Shown here piece after piece: positions 9,729 through 19,648 of a stretch of DNA of 64,000 bases (its first letter is position 1; every line of letters begins with the position of its first letter). The stretch spans positions 96,759 through 160,758 of the forward strand of contig JAPFCR010000030.1 of assembly GCA_026169375.1 (NCBI GenBank). Direction: 5' to 3'. A model generated the notes under the pieces. It saw only the letters and a program-made list of their open reading frames with translations. It was not told where the DNA came from and searched no databases. A program made the translations under genes and the position numbers. The stretch comes from Sporosarcina sp. (GTDB lineage: Bacteria > Bacillota > Bacilli > Bacillales_A > Planococcaceae).

Positions 9729-10398
9729 TTCCCCACACCACCTTTACATATCTTGGATTTTTAGGATCTGCTTCAATCTTCTCTCTAATTTTTCGAATAT
9801 GAACTGCGACAATGTTTTCCGCGTTATACGCTTCTTCATTCCACACACGTTCATATATTTCATCGATAGAAAAAACTCGTCCAGCATACTTCATAAGTAA
9901 CTCTGTAATTTTATATTCAATTGGCGTCAGTTTAATCGCTTCTCCGTCAAGCGTAATGTTTTTTGCTTCTTCATCTAATACCAGTCCATCAATGATAACT
10001 TCTCTTCGATTGCCCTCATATGTACCAAATTGTGTATAGCGACGTAATTGGGATTTCACACGTGCCATCAGTTCCATCGGATGAAACGGTTTCGTCACAT
10101 AATCATCAGCTCCAACGGATAGGCCGTGAATTTTATCTGAATCCTCGGCTTTTGCACTTAACATAATGATGGGGATGTTTTTTTCTTCACGAATTTTAAA
10201 TGTCGCAGTTATCCCGTCCATGTTTGGCATCATAATATCTAAAATAAGAAGATGTACGTCATGACTTTTAAGTAAAGTCAATGCTTCTATACCATCTGCT
10301 GCTTTTAATACATTGTATCCCTCATTTTTCAAATAAATTTCAATTCCGTCGCGGATATCTTGGTCATCATCCGCGACAAGGATTGTAAAACTCGTCAT
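9706..10398 (-). CDS. OmpR/PhoB-family response regulator
   Basis: 'ILVADDDQDIRDGIEIYL', winged-helix 'VAVHIRKIREKIEADPKNPRYVKVVWGIGYKIEK'; ATG at 10398 preceded by GGAGTGG. Confidence 0.92.
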   Translation of the reverse strand: MTSFTILVADDDQDIRDGIEIYLKNEGYNVLKAADGIEALTLLKSHDVHLLILDIMMPNMDGITATFKIREEKNIPIIMLSAKAEDSDKIHGLSVGADDYVTKPFHPMELMARVKSQLRRYTQFGTYEGNRREVIIDGLVLDEEAKNITLDGEAIKLTPIEYKITELLMKYAGRVFSIDEIYERVWNEEAYNAENIVAVHIRKIREKIEADPKNPRYVKVVWGIGYKIEK

Positions 10399-10584
10399 AT
10401 TTATCCACTCCAGCATAAGATTTTATCTAGCATTCTTTTATTGTCTATTCAAGTTCTATTGTACTTCTCAAATCTTAACATTCATCCACGTTAATTATGA
10501 AGAAATTCTTAAGAAATGCTTATTAAGGTAAAAGCATTTGTTATACTGGTTAAAATTACCTTCCAAGGAAATGAGGTGAGCGTT

Positions 10585-11439
10585 ATGAAAGGCAAACTGT
10601 TTTGGGCTTCCTTATTACTCATTAGCATTAGTTGGATTGTGAATGCTTTCTATGCACAATCTAAAATGCTGAAAGAACCTATTTTTCTAGACCATGCCAT
10701 TTATAAACCTGTCCAACATCGGGATTACTTAACTTTTTACTATTTAACAAATGCCAATGATGACACGTCGGTTTCCAATGTTTATTTTAATGGTATTTAC
10801 GGTTATGTGATTGATGATGAATCGAGTGATCCTATTCAAACATTTCCCCATTATGCGCTGCAAAAAGCGATGGTTGAGTTAGAAGTTGCATTTGATTATT
10901 TGCAAGACGGGCCTTTATCGAATGATGAAATTCAAGTGACGTTTAGCGATGGGCGTGGGATGACGGCGCCGATTGGTGAGTTGACGATTTACGAATATGA
11001 CACGCTAGATTACACGCTCTCCCCTAAAGGTGGGTCGGGCGGCGGGTATTGGAGTATGAATTGGTATGAGGTCGAAGAAGATGTGACGATTGAAAAAATC
11101 GAATTGAATTTAAGTAATCATTTCGCGAAATATGTAACGGTGAAACTGAATTCACCTTCAATCGCTCGTGCATACGACATTTTAAATACGGGTAAAGAAA
11201 CCGGTATAAAGTTAGCAGATCTCGAGCTACCGATTGCGTTACAAGAAGGGGAAAACTTGTATATTAATTGGAAATTTGATCCTAAACTTTCTGGCTTTAT
11301 CGAATCATCCATAGTCATCTCTGGCACGACTGCATCCGGAAAACCTTTCACTGAAGAAAGTCTGTTATATAGCCAGCAACCTTATTTGGAAAATGAAGAT
11401 GTGTTAAAAATCATTGAAGAAAGGGAGAATGCTAAGTGA
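10585..11439 (+). CDS. Membrane-anchored/secreted protein of unknown function, divergent from the two-component system
   Basis: N-terminal signal/TM 'LFWASLLLISISWIVNAFYA', extracellular-type domain; SD GAGGTGAG before ATG at 10585. Confidence 0.65.
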   Translation: MKGKLFWASLLLISISWIVNAFYAQSKMLKEPIFLDHAIYKPVQHRDYLTFYYLTNANDDTSVSNVYFNGIYGYVIDDESSDPIQTFPHYALQKAMVELEVAFDYLQDGPLSNDEIQVTFSDGRGMTAPIGELTIYEYDTLDYTLSPKGGSGGGYWSMNWYEVEEDVTIEKIELNLSNHFAKYVTVKLNSPSIARAYDILNTGKETGIKLADLELPIALQEGENLYINWKFDPKLSGFIESSIVISGTTASGKPFTEESLLYSQQPYLENEDVLKIIEERENAK

Positions 11440-11987
11440 AAAAAGCAATCAATCTTTTATTTTGGGGCTATTTAGTCGTTTTAGTGAGGATTGACTTTGG
11501 CCTGGATGTTCTCCCAGTCCCGCTTGGTTATTTCATTATTGCAACGGGATGTAAACAGTTAGAAAAAAAGTACCCAGTCGCACAAAAAGCATGGGGATTC
11601 ACAACAGCAATGATTTTTATTTCATTTCCGACGATTTTTTTAGACGTACATCAACAAACACATATTTTATGGAAAACTTATTCTTTATTCATTATGATCG
11701 GGCAACTCATTGTTGTTTATTTTATTTTGAGTTTATTGAAAGACATTGTCCTAGACTACGGGAATTCGATATTTAGCCAACGGCTGAAACTGATGACGAA
11801 GATTTATATTATCAGCCATCTTTTATATTTTACCGCTTCGACATTCACATTGAATATCGCGCTCGATGACTGGCTGTTTTTTATGACTATTTTCATGTTT
11901 GTTATTTTAATCATGGATATTATTTTCCTGGTTTTATTACGCGAAGTTAGAAAAATCGCAACGAATAAAAAAGTAGATAGATGTTAA
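11436..11987 (+). CDS. Multi-pass membrane protein of unknown function
   Basis: ATGA-type overlap with upstream CDS; about five hydrophobic segments. Confidence 0.65.
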   Translation: MKKAINLLFWGYLVVLVRIDFGLDVLPVPLGYFIIATGCKQLEKKYPVAQKAWGFTTAMIFISFPTIFLDVHQQTHILWKTYSLFIMIGQLIVVYFILSLLKDIVLDYGNSIFSQRLKLMTKIYIISHLLYFTASTFTLNIALDDWLFFMTIFMFVILIMDIIFLVLLREVRKIATNKKVDRC

Positions 11988-12026
11988 TCCCCCCCTGAAA
12001 TGATCGGGTAAAATAACCTTTTTCAC

Positions 12027-12905
12027 TTACCCGTCCTCTACCCTTTGCCCTCTACTACTAAGCGTCAATACTAGAATCCCACCAAGGAGTAAAACGATAC
12101 CGCCCCACGATGTAATAGAGAGTTGTTCACCGACAATTAGGACACTTAATAACGCGGCAGTAAGTGGTTCTGCTAATGATAACGTGACGGCTGAAGAGGA
12201 TGGAATGAATTTAAGTCCCGTTGAAAATAAAATATAAGCAATCGATGTTGCTGCAATTCCTATAAACAAAACAACTGCAATACCTCGACCAGTCAATAAA
12301 CCTTTTGTTTCAAAGACAAATAAAAATGGCAATAACATCACCGCACTTAATGAAAAGATTACCGCTACTGCTGAAACGACTGGTACTGTATCAACGATCT
12401 TCTTATTCACTAATGTGTAAATCGCAAATAATGCCCCTGCCCCGAGCGCCATTAGAATTCCATTTGAGTTTACAATGATGCCTTCTTTATTTAAAAATAA
12501 CAATCCACAACCTATAATGGCAAGCACTGTTGCAATTCCCCACACGCGAGTCGGACGACGTTTTACGATGATCCATTCAATCATGCCGGAAAATATCGGT
12601 GCACTTCCGATTGTCACAACTGTCCCGATTGCAACACCCGTTAATCTAACCGAAGAGAAAAATAAACATTGGAACGCAGCCATCGAAATCGCTGCATAAA
12701 AAGTTGATGTCCATGGCCAATTTTTCACATCAATTTTACCACGCACAATTAAAATAATGAGTAAACTAAATCCCCCAACTGCTAAACGAGATGCGCCAAC
12801 AACTAGTGGGTGAACTGTGTTTGGTAGAAAAGTTTGTGCAGTCCCTGTCGTTCCCCAAAGTATCGCTCCCATTAATACAAAAAGAAATGCCATACGTTGT
12901 GCCAT
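12027..12905 (-). CDS. EamA/DMT family transporter
   Basis: 'GAILWGTTGTAQTF' and ten-TM EamA repeat organisation. Confidence 0.88.
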   Translation of the reverse strand: MAQRMAFLFVLMGAILWGTTGTAQTFLPNTVHPLVVGASRLAVGGFSLLIILIVRGKIDVKNWPWTSTFYAAISMAAFQCLFFSSVRLTGVAIGTVVTIGSAPIFSGMIEWIIVKRRPTRVWGIATVLAIIGCGLLFLNKEGIIVNSNGILMALGAGALFAIYTLVNKKIVDTVPVVSAVAVIFSLSAVMLLPFLFVFETKGLLTGRGIAVVLFIGIAATSIAYILFSTGLKFIPSSSAVTLSLAEPLTAALLSVLIVGEQLSITSWGGIVLLLGGILVLTLSSRGQRVEDG

Positions 12906-13084
12906 CCCACCCCGCCCCCCATTCTCTATCTATATGCTAAAGATACCATATTTTTGTTTTATATTATTATGATTTTTTAATATAGAAGAGGTGATTGAGA
13001 AACTATTTCGCCAGGGTTAACTTAAATCGATTACAAACTTCATATACTAAATAAAAATCTGCGGGGCATTGATCATCTTCCACC

Positions 13085-13130
13085 AATAAAAAATCGCTTC
13101 ACGGAAAAACTTCCCGCAAAGCGATTACAA
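13085..13130 (-). terminator. Terminator downstream of ABC exporter
   Basis: AATCGCTT...AAGCGATT stem with T-run on minus strand. Confidence 0.65.
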
Positions 13131-13140
13131 TATACATCGT

Positions 13141-14874
13141 CTACGCCAACTGCTGAGCAGCAAATTCACGGTAAAGCTTGTGTGATTCAACTAACTCTTC
13201 ATGTGTTCCGCTTCCTGTAATCTTTCCTTTTTCAATAAAAATAATTTGATCTGCATCGACAATTGTGGATAACCGGTGAGCAATGACAAAAGTTGTACGT
13301 CCTTCCATTAAGCGACTTAACGCTTGTTGGACAACTCGCTCAGATTGACTATCTAAACTTGCGGTCGCTTCATCCATCATTAACACTTTCGGGTCTCGTA
13401 AAAATGCTCTTGCAATGGCAATTCTTTGTCTTTGACCTCCAGAAAGTTTGACACCACGTTCGCCAACTTCTGTATCTAATCCATCTGTAAATTCTTGAAT
13501 AAACTGGTCTGCGTAAGCCATTCTTGCAACTTCCCATAATCGTTCGTCGGAAATTGCATGCTTATCTTCCAATCCATACGTTAAATTATCGCGAATCGTT
13601 CCTGCCATCATTGCACTTTCCTGAGCTACATAACCGATTTGGCCACGCCAAGATTGGATGGAAATATCGCGAATTGACGTATCACCAATTAAAATATCGC
13701 CTACTGTCGGCTCATAAAAACGTTCTAATAACCCAAACACTGTCGTTTTCCCGCCGCCACTTGGTCCAGCAAAAGCAATCATTTCTCCTGGATTCGCTTT
13801 GAAAGAAATACGATCAATGACTGGTTCATCTTCTTCATAACTAAACGATACATCCGAAACAATAATCGGCTCATCTGCAATGTCTTTTTCAATTCCGCTT
13901 TGACCACTTTCCAGCGGTACGTCTAAAATGTCAATAATTCGCTCCGTTGCACCTTTCGCTTTTTGTAACTGCGTAAAGAACATCGCAAACGTCGTAATTG
14001 GCATAATAATTTGGAATAAGTAAAGTAAAAATGCAACAAGTGTACCGGTCGACATTTCACCACTCGCCACACGCATCCCGCCATATGCGATAATGGTGAC
14101 AATGACAAGCATCACGACAAACTGCATAATCGGCGCAATTAACGCAAAGATACGGGCTTCTTTTAAACCAAACCCTAACAACTTTTCTATTCCTGAAATA
14201 CCTTTTGCTTCTTCATCTTTCTCTGCAGTAGAGGCTTTCATTAAACGAATTTCGCCTAACGTTTGCTGAACATTTCCAGTGAAAACTGCTGTTTCATCTT
14301 GTAAACCTCTAGAAATTTTTGCCATACGTTTACCAAGTGGAATCATAATTGCCAAAGTAACGGGCACTGCCACAAGCATCATTAATGTCATTTTCCAATC
14401 CATAATGATTAGTAGCGTTACTGCACCTATAATTGAAATGATTCCTGTAATAAATTGCGGGAAATGATCTGTAATTAAATCCTTCACGACACTCGTATCA
14501 TTCACGACACGGCTTACTGTTTCACCACTCGAATTTTCATCATAATAACCAACGGGCAATCGAACGAGCTTTAACCACATTTTCTCGCGTAAACTTGCGA
14601 CAATTTTTTGTCCCACTGCTGCAAGTAAATAAATTGAAAATCCGCTAATGACAGCTTGAACAACGAACGCAATCGCAATGGCTACTAGTAAGGGTACACT
14701 TAAGGACGAGACTGAAAACCCGTCGACTAAGTTCTTCGTAAGCATCGGCACGACTAGTCCCGCGAGCGTCGTTAAAATACTCCCAACCATCCCGATAATA
14801 AGTGCTGTTTTTGGGATTTTTGTTGATAAAATTAATTGAATGAAAGGCTTAATGCCACTTTCTTTTTTATTCAT
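13141..14874 (-). CDS. ABC transporter ATP-binding/permease protein, BmrA-like multidrug exporter
   Basis: Walker A 'GPSGGGKTT', signature 'LSGGQRQRIAIARA', N-terminal TM domain. Confidence 0.9.
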   Translation of the reverse strand: MNKKESGIKPFIQLILSTKIPKTALIIGMVGSILTTLAGLVVPMLTKNLVDGFSVSSLSVPLLVAIAIAFVVQAVISGFSIYLLAAVGQKIVASLREKMWLKLVRLPVGYYDENSSGETVSRVVNDTSVVKDLITDHFPQFITGIISIIGAVTLLIIMDWKMTLMMLVAVPVTLAIMIPLGKRMAKISRGLQDETAVFTGNVQQTLGEIRLMKASTAEKDEEAKGISGIEKLLGFGLKEARIFALIAPIMQFVVMLVIVTIIAYGGMRVASGEMSTGTLVAFLLYLFQIIMPITTFAMFFTQLQKAKGATERIIDILDVPLESGQSGIEKDIADEPIIVSDVSFSYEEDEPVIDRISFKANPGEMIAFAGPSGGGKTTVFGLLERFYEPTVGDILIGDTSIRDISIQSWRGQIGYVAQESAMMAGTIRDNLTYGLEDKHAISDERLWEVARMAYADQFIQEFTDGLDTEVGERGVKLSGGQRQRIAIARAFLRDPKVLMMDEATASLDSQSERVVQQALSRLMEGRTTFVIAHRLSTIVDADQIIFIEKGKITGSGTHEELVESHKLYREFAAQQLA

Positions 14875-14961
14875 ACTTTCGATCCTTTCATATTGTAAAT
14901 TGATGTTTTCTTTTACTTTATCATAGAGAAGATAAATTCGCGTGACTAAGACTTTATCGGC

Positions 14962-15016
14962 TGAGGCCGTGCCCGCGGAAGAAAGCGTCCGATTTGGAAC
15001 GGAGATTAATTGTGTT
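14962..15016. repeat. Degenerate dispersed GC-rich intergenic repeat (related, inverted, to 63910-64000)
   Basis: Shares GAAAGCGT and GGAACGGAGAT blocks with the reverse complement of 63910-63960. Confidence 0.55.
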
Positions 15017-15107
15017 ATGGATTTTTATTTATCCCCCACAAACATTTTATTCATAAGACTTTATCCAATTAGATACAGATATTCGTATTCGAATCTTGTT
15101 ACAACAT

Positions 15108-15142
15108 AAAAAGCACATCTTAAACCTGATGTGCTTTTTGTG
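15108..15142 (-). terminator. Terminator downstream of cydC
   Basis: AAAAAGCACATC...GATGTGCTTTTT. Confidence 0.75.
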
Positions 15143-15189
15143 TTCCCCATGCATTACATGATATACCTAAACTCTATTAATGATTGTAA

Positions 15190-16917
15190 TCACCGACCAC
15201 GATCCAGCTCATATAATTGCTGATAACGCGTATTCGTCGCCATCAACTTCTCATGTGAACCTTGTATCGAAATTTGTCCTCTATCCAAAAAGATGATTTC
15301 ATCCATTTGTTCGATCCCTGTTAAATGATGCGTAATCCAAATGATTGTTTTATCTTGTAAGCTCTCTAAAATTGTATCGACTAACTCACTTTCCGTAACA
15401 GGATCTAATCCAATTGTCGGCTCATCTAATATCACAATAGGCGTGTCTTGCAGTAAAATTCTCGCTAAAGCAATTCGCTGCCTTTCCCCACCTGAAAATC
15501 GTTGTCCTGTTTCTTCCATTTGTGTTTGTAAACCATCTGGAAGAGACGCAATATATTCGTCTAGTCGAACTTTGCGGATAACTTCTTCAATTTCTTCAGT
15601 TGTTGCTTCTCTATTCCCTAACCGAATATTGTTTTCAACAGTTGTCGCAAATAAATACGGTTTCTGATTTAACACGCCAACCATATTATGAATTTGTTCT
15701 CCGTATTCAAACGGTGCATGCTCGTTAATCAAGACATGCCCTACCGTCGGTTGAATCCCACCTTGTAAAATTTGTAATAAAGTAGATTTACCCGCACCAC
15801 TTTTTCCGAGCAAAGCAATTTTTTGACCCTGTGGAATGGATAAATCGAGCTTATGCAATGCATCTACTTTTTCTCCATCATAGCGATAAGACAAAGATGA
15901 AATCGAAATCGATGCTTGCTTCGCTAAATTTATGTCTTTTTGAATCACATTTTCTTTTGGTACATACTTTTGAATCGCTTCAATTCGACCGAGCGATTCT
16001 TCATAGGCCGGGATTCGCTCAATTGCGTGGGATAACGGAATAAGTGCTTCAATAATGGGGAGTGTAACAAGTGTAAATGCTGCGATATACGCTGGCATAA
16101 TTTCTCCTTGTTCAGCTGAATAACCTGCCCAAATCCCTACCATGACTAAAACTGCTCCAGCAATAAGCTGTAATTGAAATCCTCTTGACTGATTCCAATA
16201 AGCAAGCTTACTTTCCATTTCATGGCTCTTTTTACTCTCTTCCATAAAACCAGCAATGAACTGTTCTTTTCTCCCACTAATCATCCAGTCTGTAATCCCA
16301 AAAATGGCATCTGTTAATGTCCGATATAAATAACTATGTTGTTTTTTGGCATCGACTTGATGTCGTTTTAATTTATATAAAGAATAAAGTGGATAAACAA
16401 ACGCAATGACGCTTAAACAAAGCGCAATCCAAATTGCAAATAACCAATCAAAAAATGCCAGCATAATCGTTGCATAGAAAAACAAACATAGGCCTACAAC
16501 TGTCGGAAAAAGCGTTCGAATATACACATCTTGTAAATGTTCAATATCATCCGCAAGCGTTCCTAACAAGTCGCCCGTTTGAAAACGTGACCGAATCATT
16601 AGTGCTTGTGGCTCCAACATTCTGTATAATTGTACTCGCATTTTTGATAAAATTTTAAGTACCGCATTATGACCTGCTAAACGTTCAACATAGTGTGTCG
16701 ATGCGCGGGACAAACCAAATGCACGAACAAGAACAATCGGAATCGTCAACAGCATAATGGACTCCGGCATTTCAGATGCTTTAGAAATTAAATACCCTGA
16801 TGTAAAAGTTAACATCGCACCAGACAAGACAGCTAAAGTACCTAAAAGAATTGTTGCTATCATCGCTTTTTTATACTTTTTCAAATATGGCGCGATATAT
16901 GTTTGAAATAGCTTCAT
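15190..16917 (-). CDS. cydC: Thiol reductant ABC exporter subunit CydC
   Basis: ABC half-transporter downstream of cydABD; Walker A 'GKSGAGKST', 'FSGGERQRIALARILLQDTPI'. Confidence 0.9.
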   Translation of the reverse strand: MKLFQTYIAPYLKKYKKAMIATILLGTLAVLSGAMLTFTSGYLISKASEMPESIMLLTIPIVLVRAFGLSRASTHYVERLAGHNAVLKILSKMRVQLYRMLEPQALMIRSRFQTGDLLGTLADDIEHLQDVYIRTLFPTVVGLCLFFYATIMLAFFDWLFAIWIALCLSVIAFVYPLYSLYKLKRHQVDAKKQHSYLYRTLTDAIFGITDWMISGRKEQFIAGFMEESKKSHEMESKLAYWNQSRGFQLQLIAGAVLVMVGIWAGYSAEQGEIMPAYIAAFTLVTLPIIEALIPLSHAIERIPAYEESLGRIEAIQKYVPKENVIQKDINLAKQASISISSLSYRYDGEKVDALHKLDLSIPQGQKIALLGKSGAGKSTLLQILQGGIQPTVGHVLINEHAPFEYGEQIHNMVGVLNQKPYLFATTVENNIRLGNREATTEEIEEVIRKVRLDEYIASLPDGLQTQMEETGQRFSGGERQRIALARILLQDTPIVILDEPTIGLDPVTESELVDTILESLQDKTIIWITHHLTGIEQMDEIIFLDRGQISIQGSHEKLMATNTRYQQLYELDRGR

Positions 16918-18635
16918 TCCTTCATTCCCTCTCTTTGTGCGCTGATTAACTGATGATAGGCACCAGACTTTTTCACAAGTTCCTCATGTGTTCCTGTTTC
17001 CACAATTCTCCCATGTTCAAAAACGAATATTTTATCCATGTTTTTCATCCAATGCAGACGGTGAGTTGCGAAAAAGACAAGTTTGTCTTCCAACATTGGT
17101 AACATTGTCTCTTTAATTTCATGTTCTGTTTCAATATCTAAATGTGCTGTTGGCTCATCGAACAATAAAATAGAACGTTTTTGCAACAGCAAGCGTGCAA
17201 GTGCAACCCTTTGTTCTTCTCCTCCACTTAACGCTCTTCCCGCTTGACCAATCAGTTCATCTAAGCCATTCGGAAAATAACTTACAAGTTCATCTAAACC
17301 CGACATTTTCACTGCTTCGGCTACTTCTTCACGAGTTGCCGTTGGTTCATAAAACCGTATATTATCTAACACAGTCATTGAAAATATCGTTGGGTGTTGG
17401 GGAATGTACGTTAACTGATTTTGCCAACTCGGTACAGTGAGATGATTCACTTTTGTGCTTTCGATTGAAATTTCCCCTGACGTTGGCTGAGTAAATCCAG
17501 ATAATAAGTCGATTAATGTCGATTTTCCTGCACCTGATGTACCGACAATACCGATTTTTTGATGCCCTTTCACAGTGAAATCAATATCTTGTAAAATAGC
17601 ACGATTTTCTTTCGTCATTTTTTCAATTCCGCTAAGTGTCATCGTACTGTCATTTGTCCAAGTAGGTACAGTAGGTAAATTCGTAGTTTCTACTGTTTGT
17701 TCTTTTAATAGCTGCTGAATCTCTTCTCCTGCCTCTTTCCCATCCATCGTTGCATGGAAATCATTGCCTAACTCGCGAACTGGCGCAAAATAATCTGGCG
17801 CTAAAATTAAAATAAGAAGCGCAAGCTCAAGCCCAATATTTCCACTTATTAGTCGTACACCTAATTCAACGGCAATAACAGCTATGGACATACTTGTAAA
17901 AAAATCGAGTGCAAAAGTCGATAAAAAAGCAACGCGTAATGTCTTATTCGTTGCAACGCGGTATTGGTTACTTACGTTTTCAATTGCTTCTTCGTGTGCT
18001 TTACTGCGACCTAAATATTTTAACGTCACTAATCCACGTAAAGAATCGACAAAGTGACGCGATAATAACTTGTACGTATCAAGTTGAGCATCCATTTGTT
18101 TTTGCGCAGTAAATCCGAGTAAAATTAAAAAAACAATTAAAATAGGTAATACGATTGCCAAAATAATGCCCGACAGTGCATCGACGCGAAATACATATAA
18201 GAATAATACAAAAGGGATGATTCCCATCGACATAAAGCGAGGAATATACAACTGTAAATATGTCCTAAACTGGGAAATTCCTTCTAATGTTAAAGTGATC
18301 ATATTACCTGAACCATGTTTCCCTATACTTCGTGGACCAAGTTCAAATGTTTTTTCGACGAGTTGCTGCTGAAGTGAAGAAGCTGTTCGGTCTGCAAAAT
18401 GATAAGCAATACGTTCTTTGCCCCATTGCAAAAAGTTCCGAATAAGATGTGCAACAAAAAAGATGAGTAAAGAGGAAAAAGCCGCTGTCCAAGTAGCTCC
18501 TTGAAACATCATGGTAATGGCTTTTGACAAATACAATGCTTGTACAATAATTGAAATGGCTTGGCCGAGTGTTAATAACCCGACCAATGCCATTGTTTTT
18601 TTACTTCCTTCATATTGAAGTAATTGTTTATCCAT
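16914..18635 (-). CDS. cydD: Thiol reductant ABC exporter subunit CydD
   Basis: ABC half-transporter, 4-nt overlap with cydC, adjacent to cydB. Confidence 0.9.
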   Translation of the reverse strand: MDKQLLQYEGSKKTMALVGLLTLGQAISIIVQALYLSKAITMMFQGATWTAAFSSLLIFFVAHLIRNFLQWGKERIAYHFADRTASSLQQQLVEKTFELGPRSIGKHGSGNMITLTLEGISQFRTYLQLYIPRFMSMGIIPFVLFLYVFRVDALSGIILAIVLPILIVFLILLGFTAQKQMDAQLDTYKLLSRHFVDSLRGLVTLKYLGRSKAHEEAIENVSNQYRVATNKTLRVAFLSTFALDFFTSMSIAVIAVELGVRLISGNIGLELALLILILAPDYFAPVRELGNDFHATMDGKEAGEEIQQLLKEQTVETTNLPTVPTWTNDSTMTLSGIEKMTKENRAILQDIDFTVKGHQKIGIVGTSGAGKSTLIDLLSGFTQPTSGEISIESTKVNHLTVPSWQNQLTYIPQHPTIFSMTVLDNIRFYEPTATREEVAEAVKMSGLDELVSYFPNGLDELIGQAGRALSGGEEQRVALARLLLQKRSILLFDEPTAHLDIETEHEIKETMLPMLEDKLVFFATHRLHWMKNMDKIFVFEHGRIVETGTHEELVKKSGAYHQLISAQREGMKE

Positions 18636-19648
18636 TAGTATCCGACAGTCTCCTTTTTAGACACGCGTTTACGGAATACATAATACGACCAAAGTGTATA
18701 TCCTAATATAATTGGAAGCATCGTTGCCGCAACAATTGTCATTACTTTAAGGGAATAATCGCCTGAAGCTGCCTCATAAATAGATATGTTTTGAGCAGCT
18801 CCTAATGAACTAATCATAACATTTGGGAACAATGCAATAAAGAAAGATGCTGTCACAATGATAAACACAAGACCTGTCATTGTGAAGCTTAGCCCTTCTT
18901 TCTTCTTACGTAATAACGGAAGAAGTGTACCGTACAAGATTACAACTAGCGCATACATCGGAATTAAAAACATGCCTTTTTCTGAAAATGCCTCTGTATA
19001 AACAATCGTTAATGCAATAAATACTACAAGAAGTAACCCGGTTAATACATATATTTTTTGTGCTTGACTCCGTGCGCGCTCACGTAAATCTCCTTCAGTC
19101 TTCAGTGAAAGGAACGTCAATCCATGGAGGTAAGACAGCACTACAAACAAAAGTCCTCCAACAAGAGTATAGACATTTACAATGTCAAAGAAACCTGCAT
19201 ACATATTCATTTCTGCATCGATTGGTATACCTTTAATGAGACTTGAAAATACAATCCCTAATAAGAATGGTGGTAAAATGCTTCCTATAAACATCGACCA
19301 ATCCCAAGCATTTTTCCAGCGCTTCGTCTCCCCTCTTCCTCTAACTTCTAATGAAACACCTCTTCCCATTAATGCAATGACAAGTATCAGGAACAATAAA
19401 TAATAACCGCTAAATAACGTTGCATACCAATGTGGAAAAGCTGCAAACATGGCCCCAATTGCGGTAATAAGCCATACTTCATTGCCTGCCCATGTTGGTC
19501 CAATCGCTTTATTTAACAGTTGGTTGTCTTCATCGTCCTTTGCAAGAAATTTTGCACCCATTCCAACACCAAAGTCAAATCCCTCAAGAAACATAAATCC
19601 TACAAACAGCACACCAATTAATAAAAACCATAACTCACTTAGTTGCAT
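18635..19648 (-). CDS. cydB: Cytochrome d ubiquinol oxidase subunit II
   Basis: 'FLEGFDFGVGM' and 'GPTWAGNEVWLITAIGAMFAAFPHWYA' motifs. Confidence 0.95.
   Translation of the reverse strand: MQLSELWFLLIGVLFVGFMFLEGFDFGVGMGAKFLAKDDEDNQLLNKAIGPTWAGNEVWLITAIGAMFAAFPHWYATLFSGYYLLFLILVIALMGRGVSLEVRGRGETKRWKNAWDWSMFIGSILPPFLLGIVFSSLIKGIPIDAEMNMYAGFFDIVNVYTLVGGLLFVVLSYLHGLTFLSLKTEGDLRERARSQAQKIYVLTGLLLVVFIALTIVYTEAFSEKGMFLIPMYALVVILYGTLLPLLRKKKEGLSFTMTGLVFIIVTASFFIALFPNVMISSLGAAQNISIYEAASGDYSLKVMTIVAATMLPIILGYTLWSYYVFRKRVSKKETVGY

Noticed and set aside
13263-13271. Single DnaA box (TGTGGATAA) inside the ABC exporter gene
   Set aside because: Isolated occurrence within coding sequence, consistent with chance; unlike the triplet at 3137-3250.
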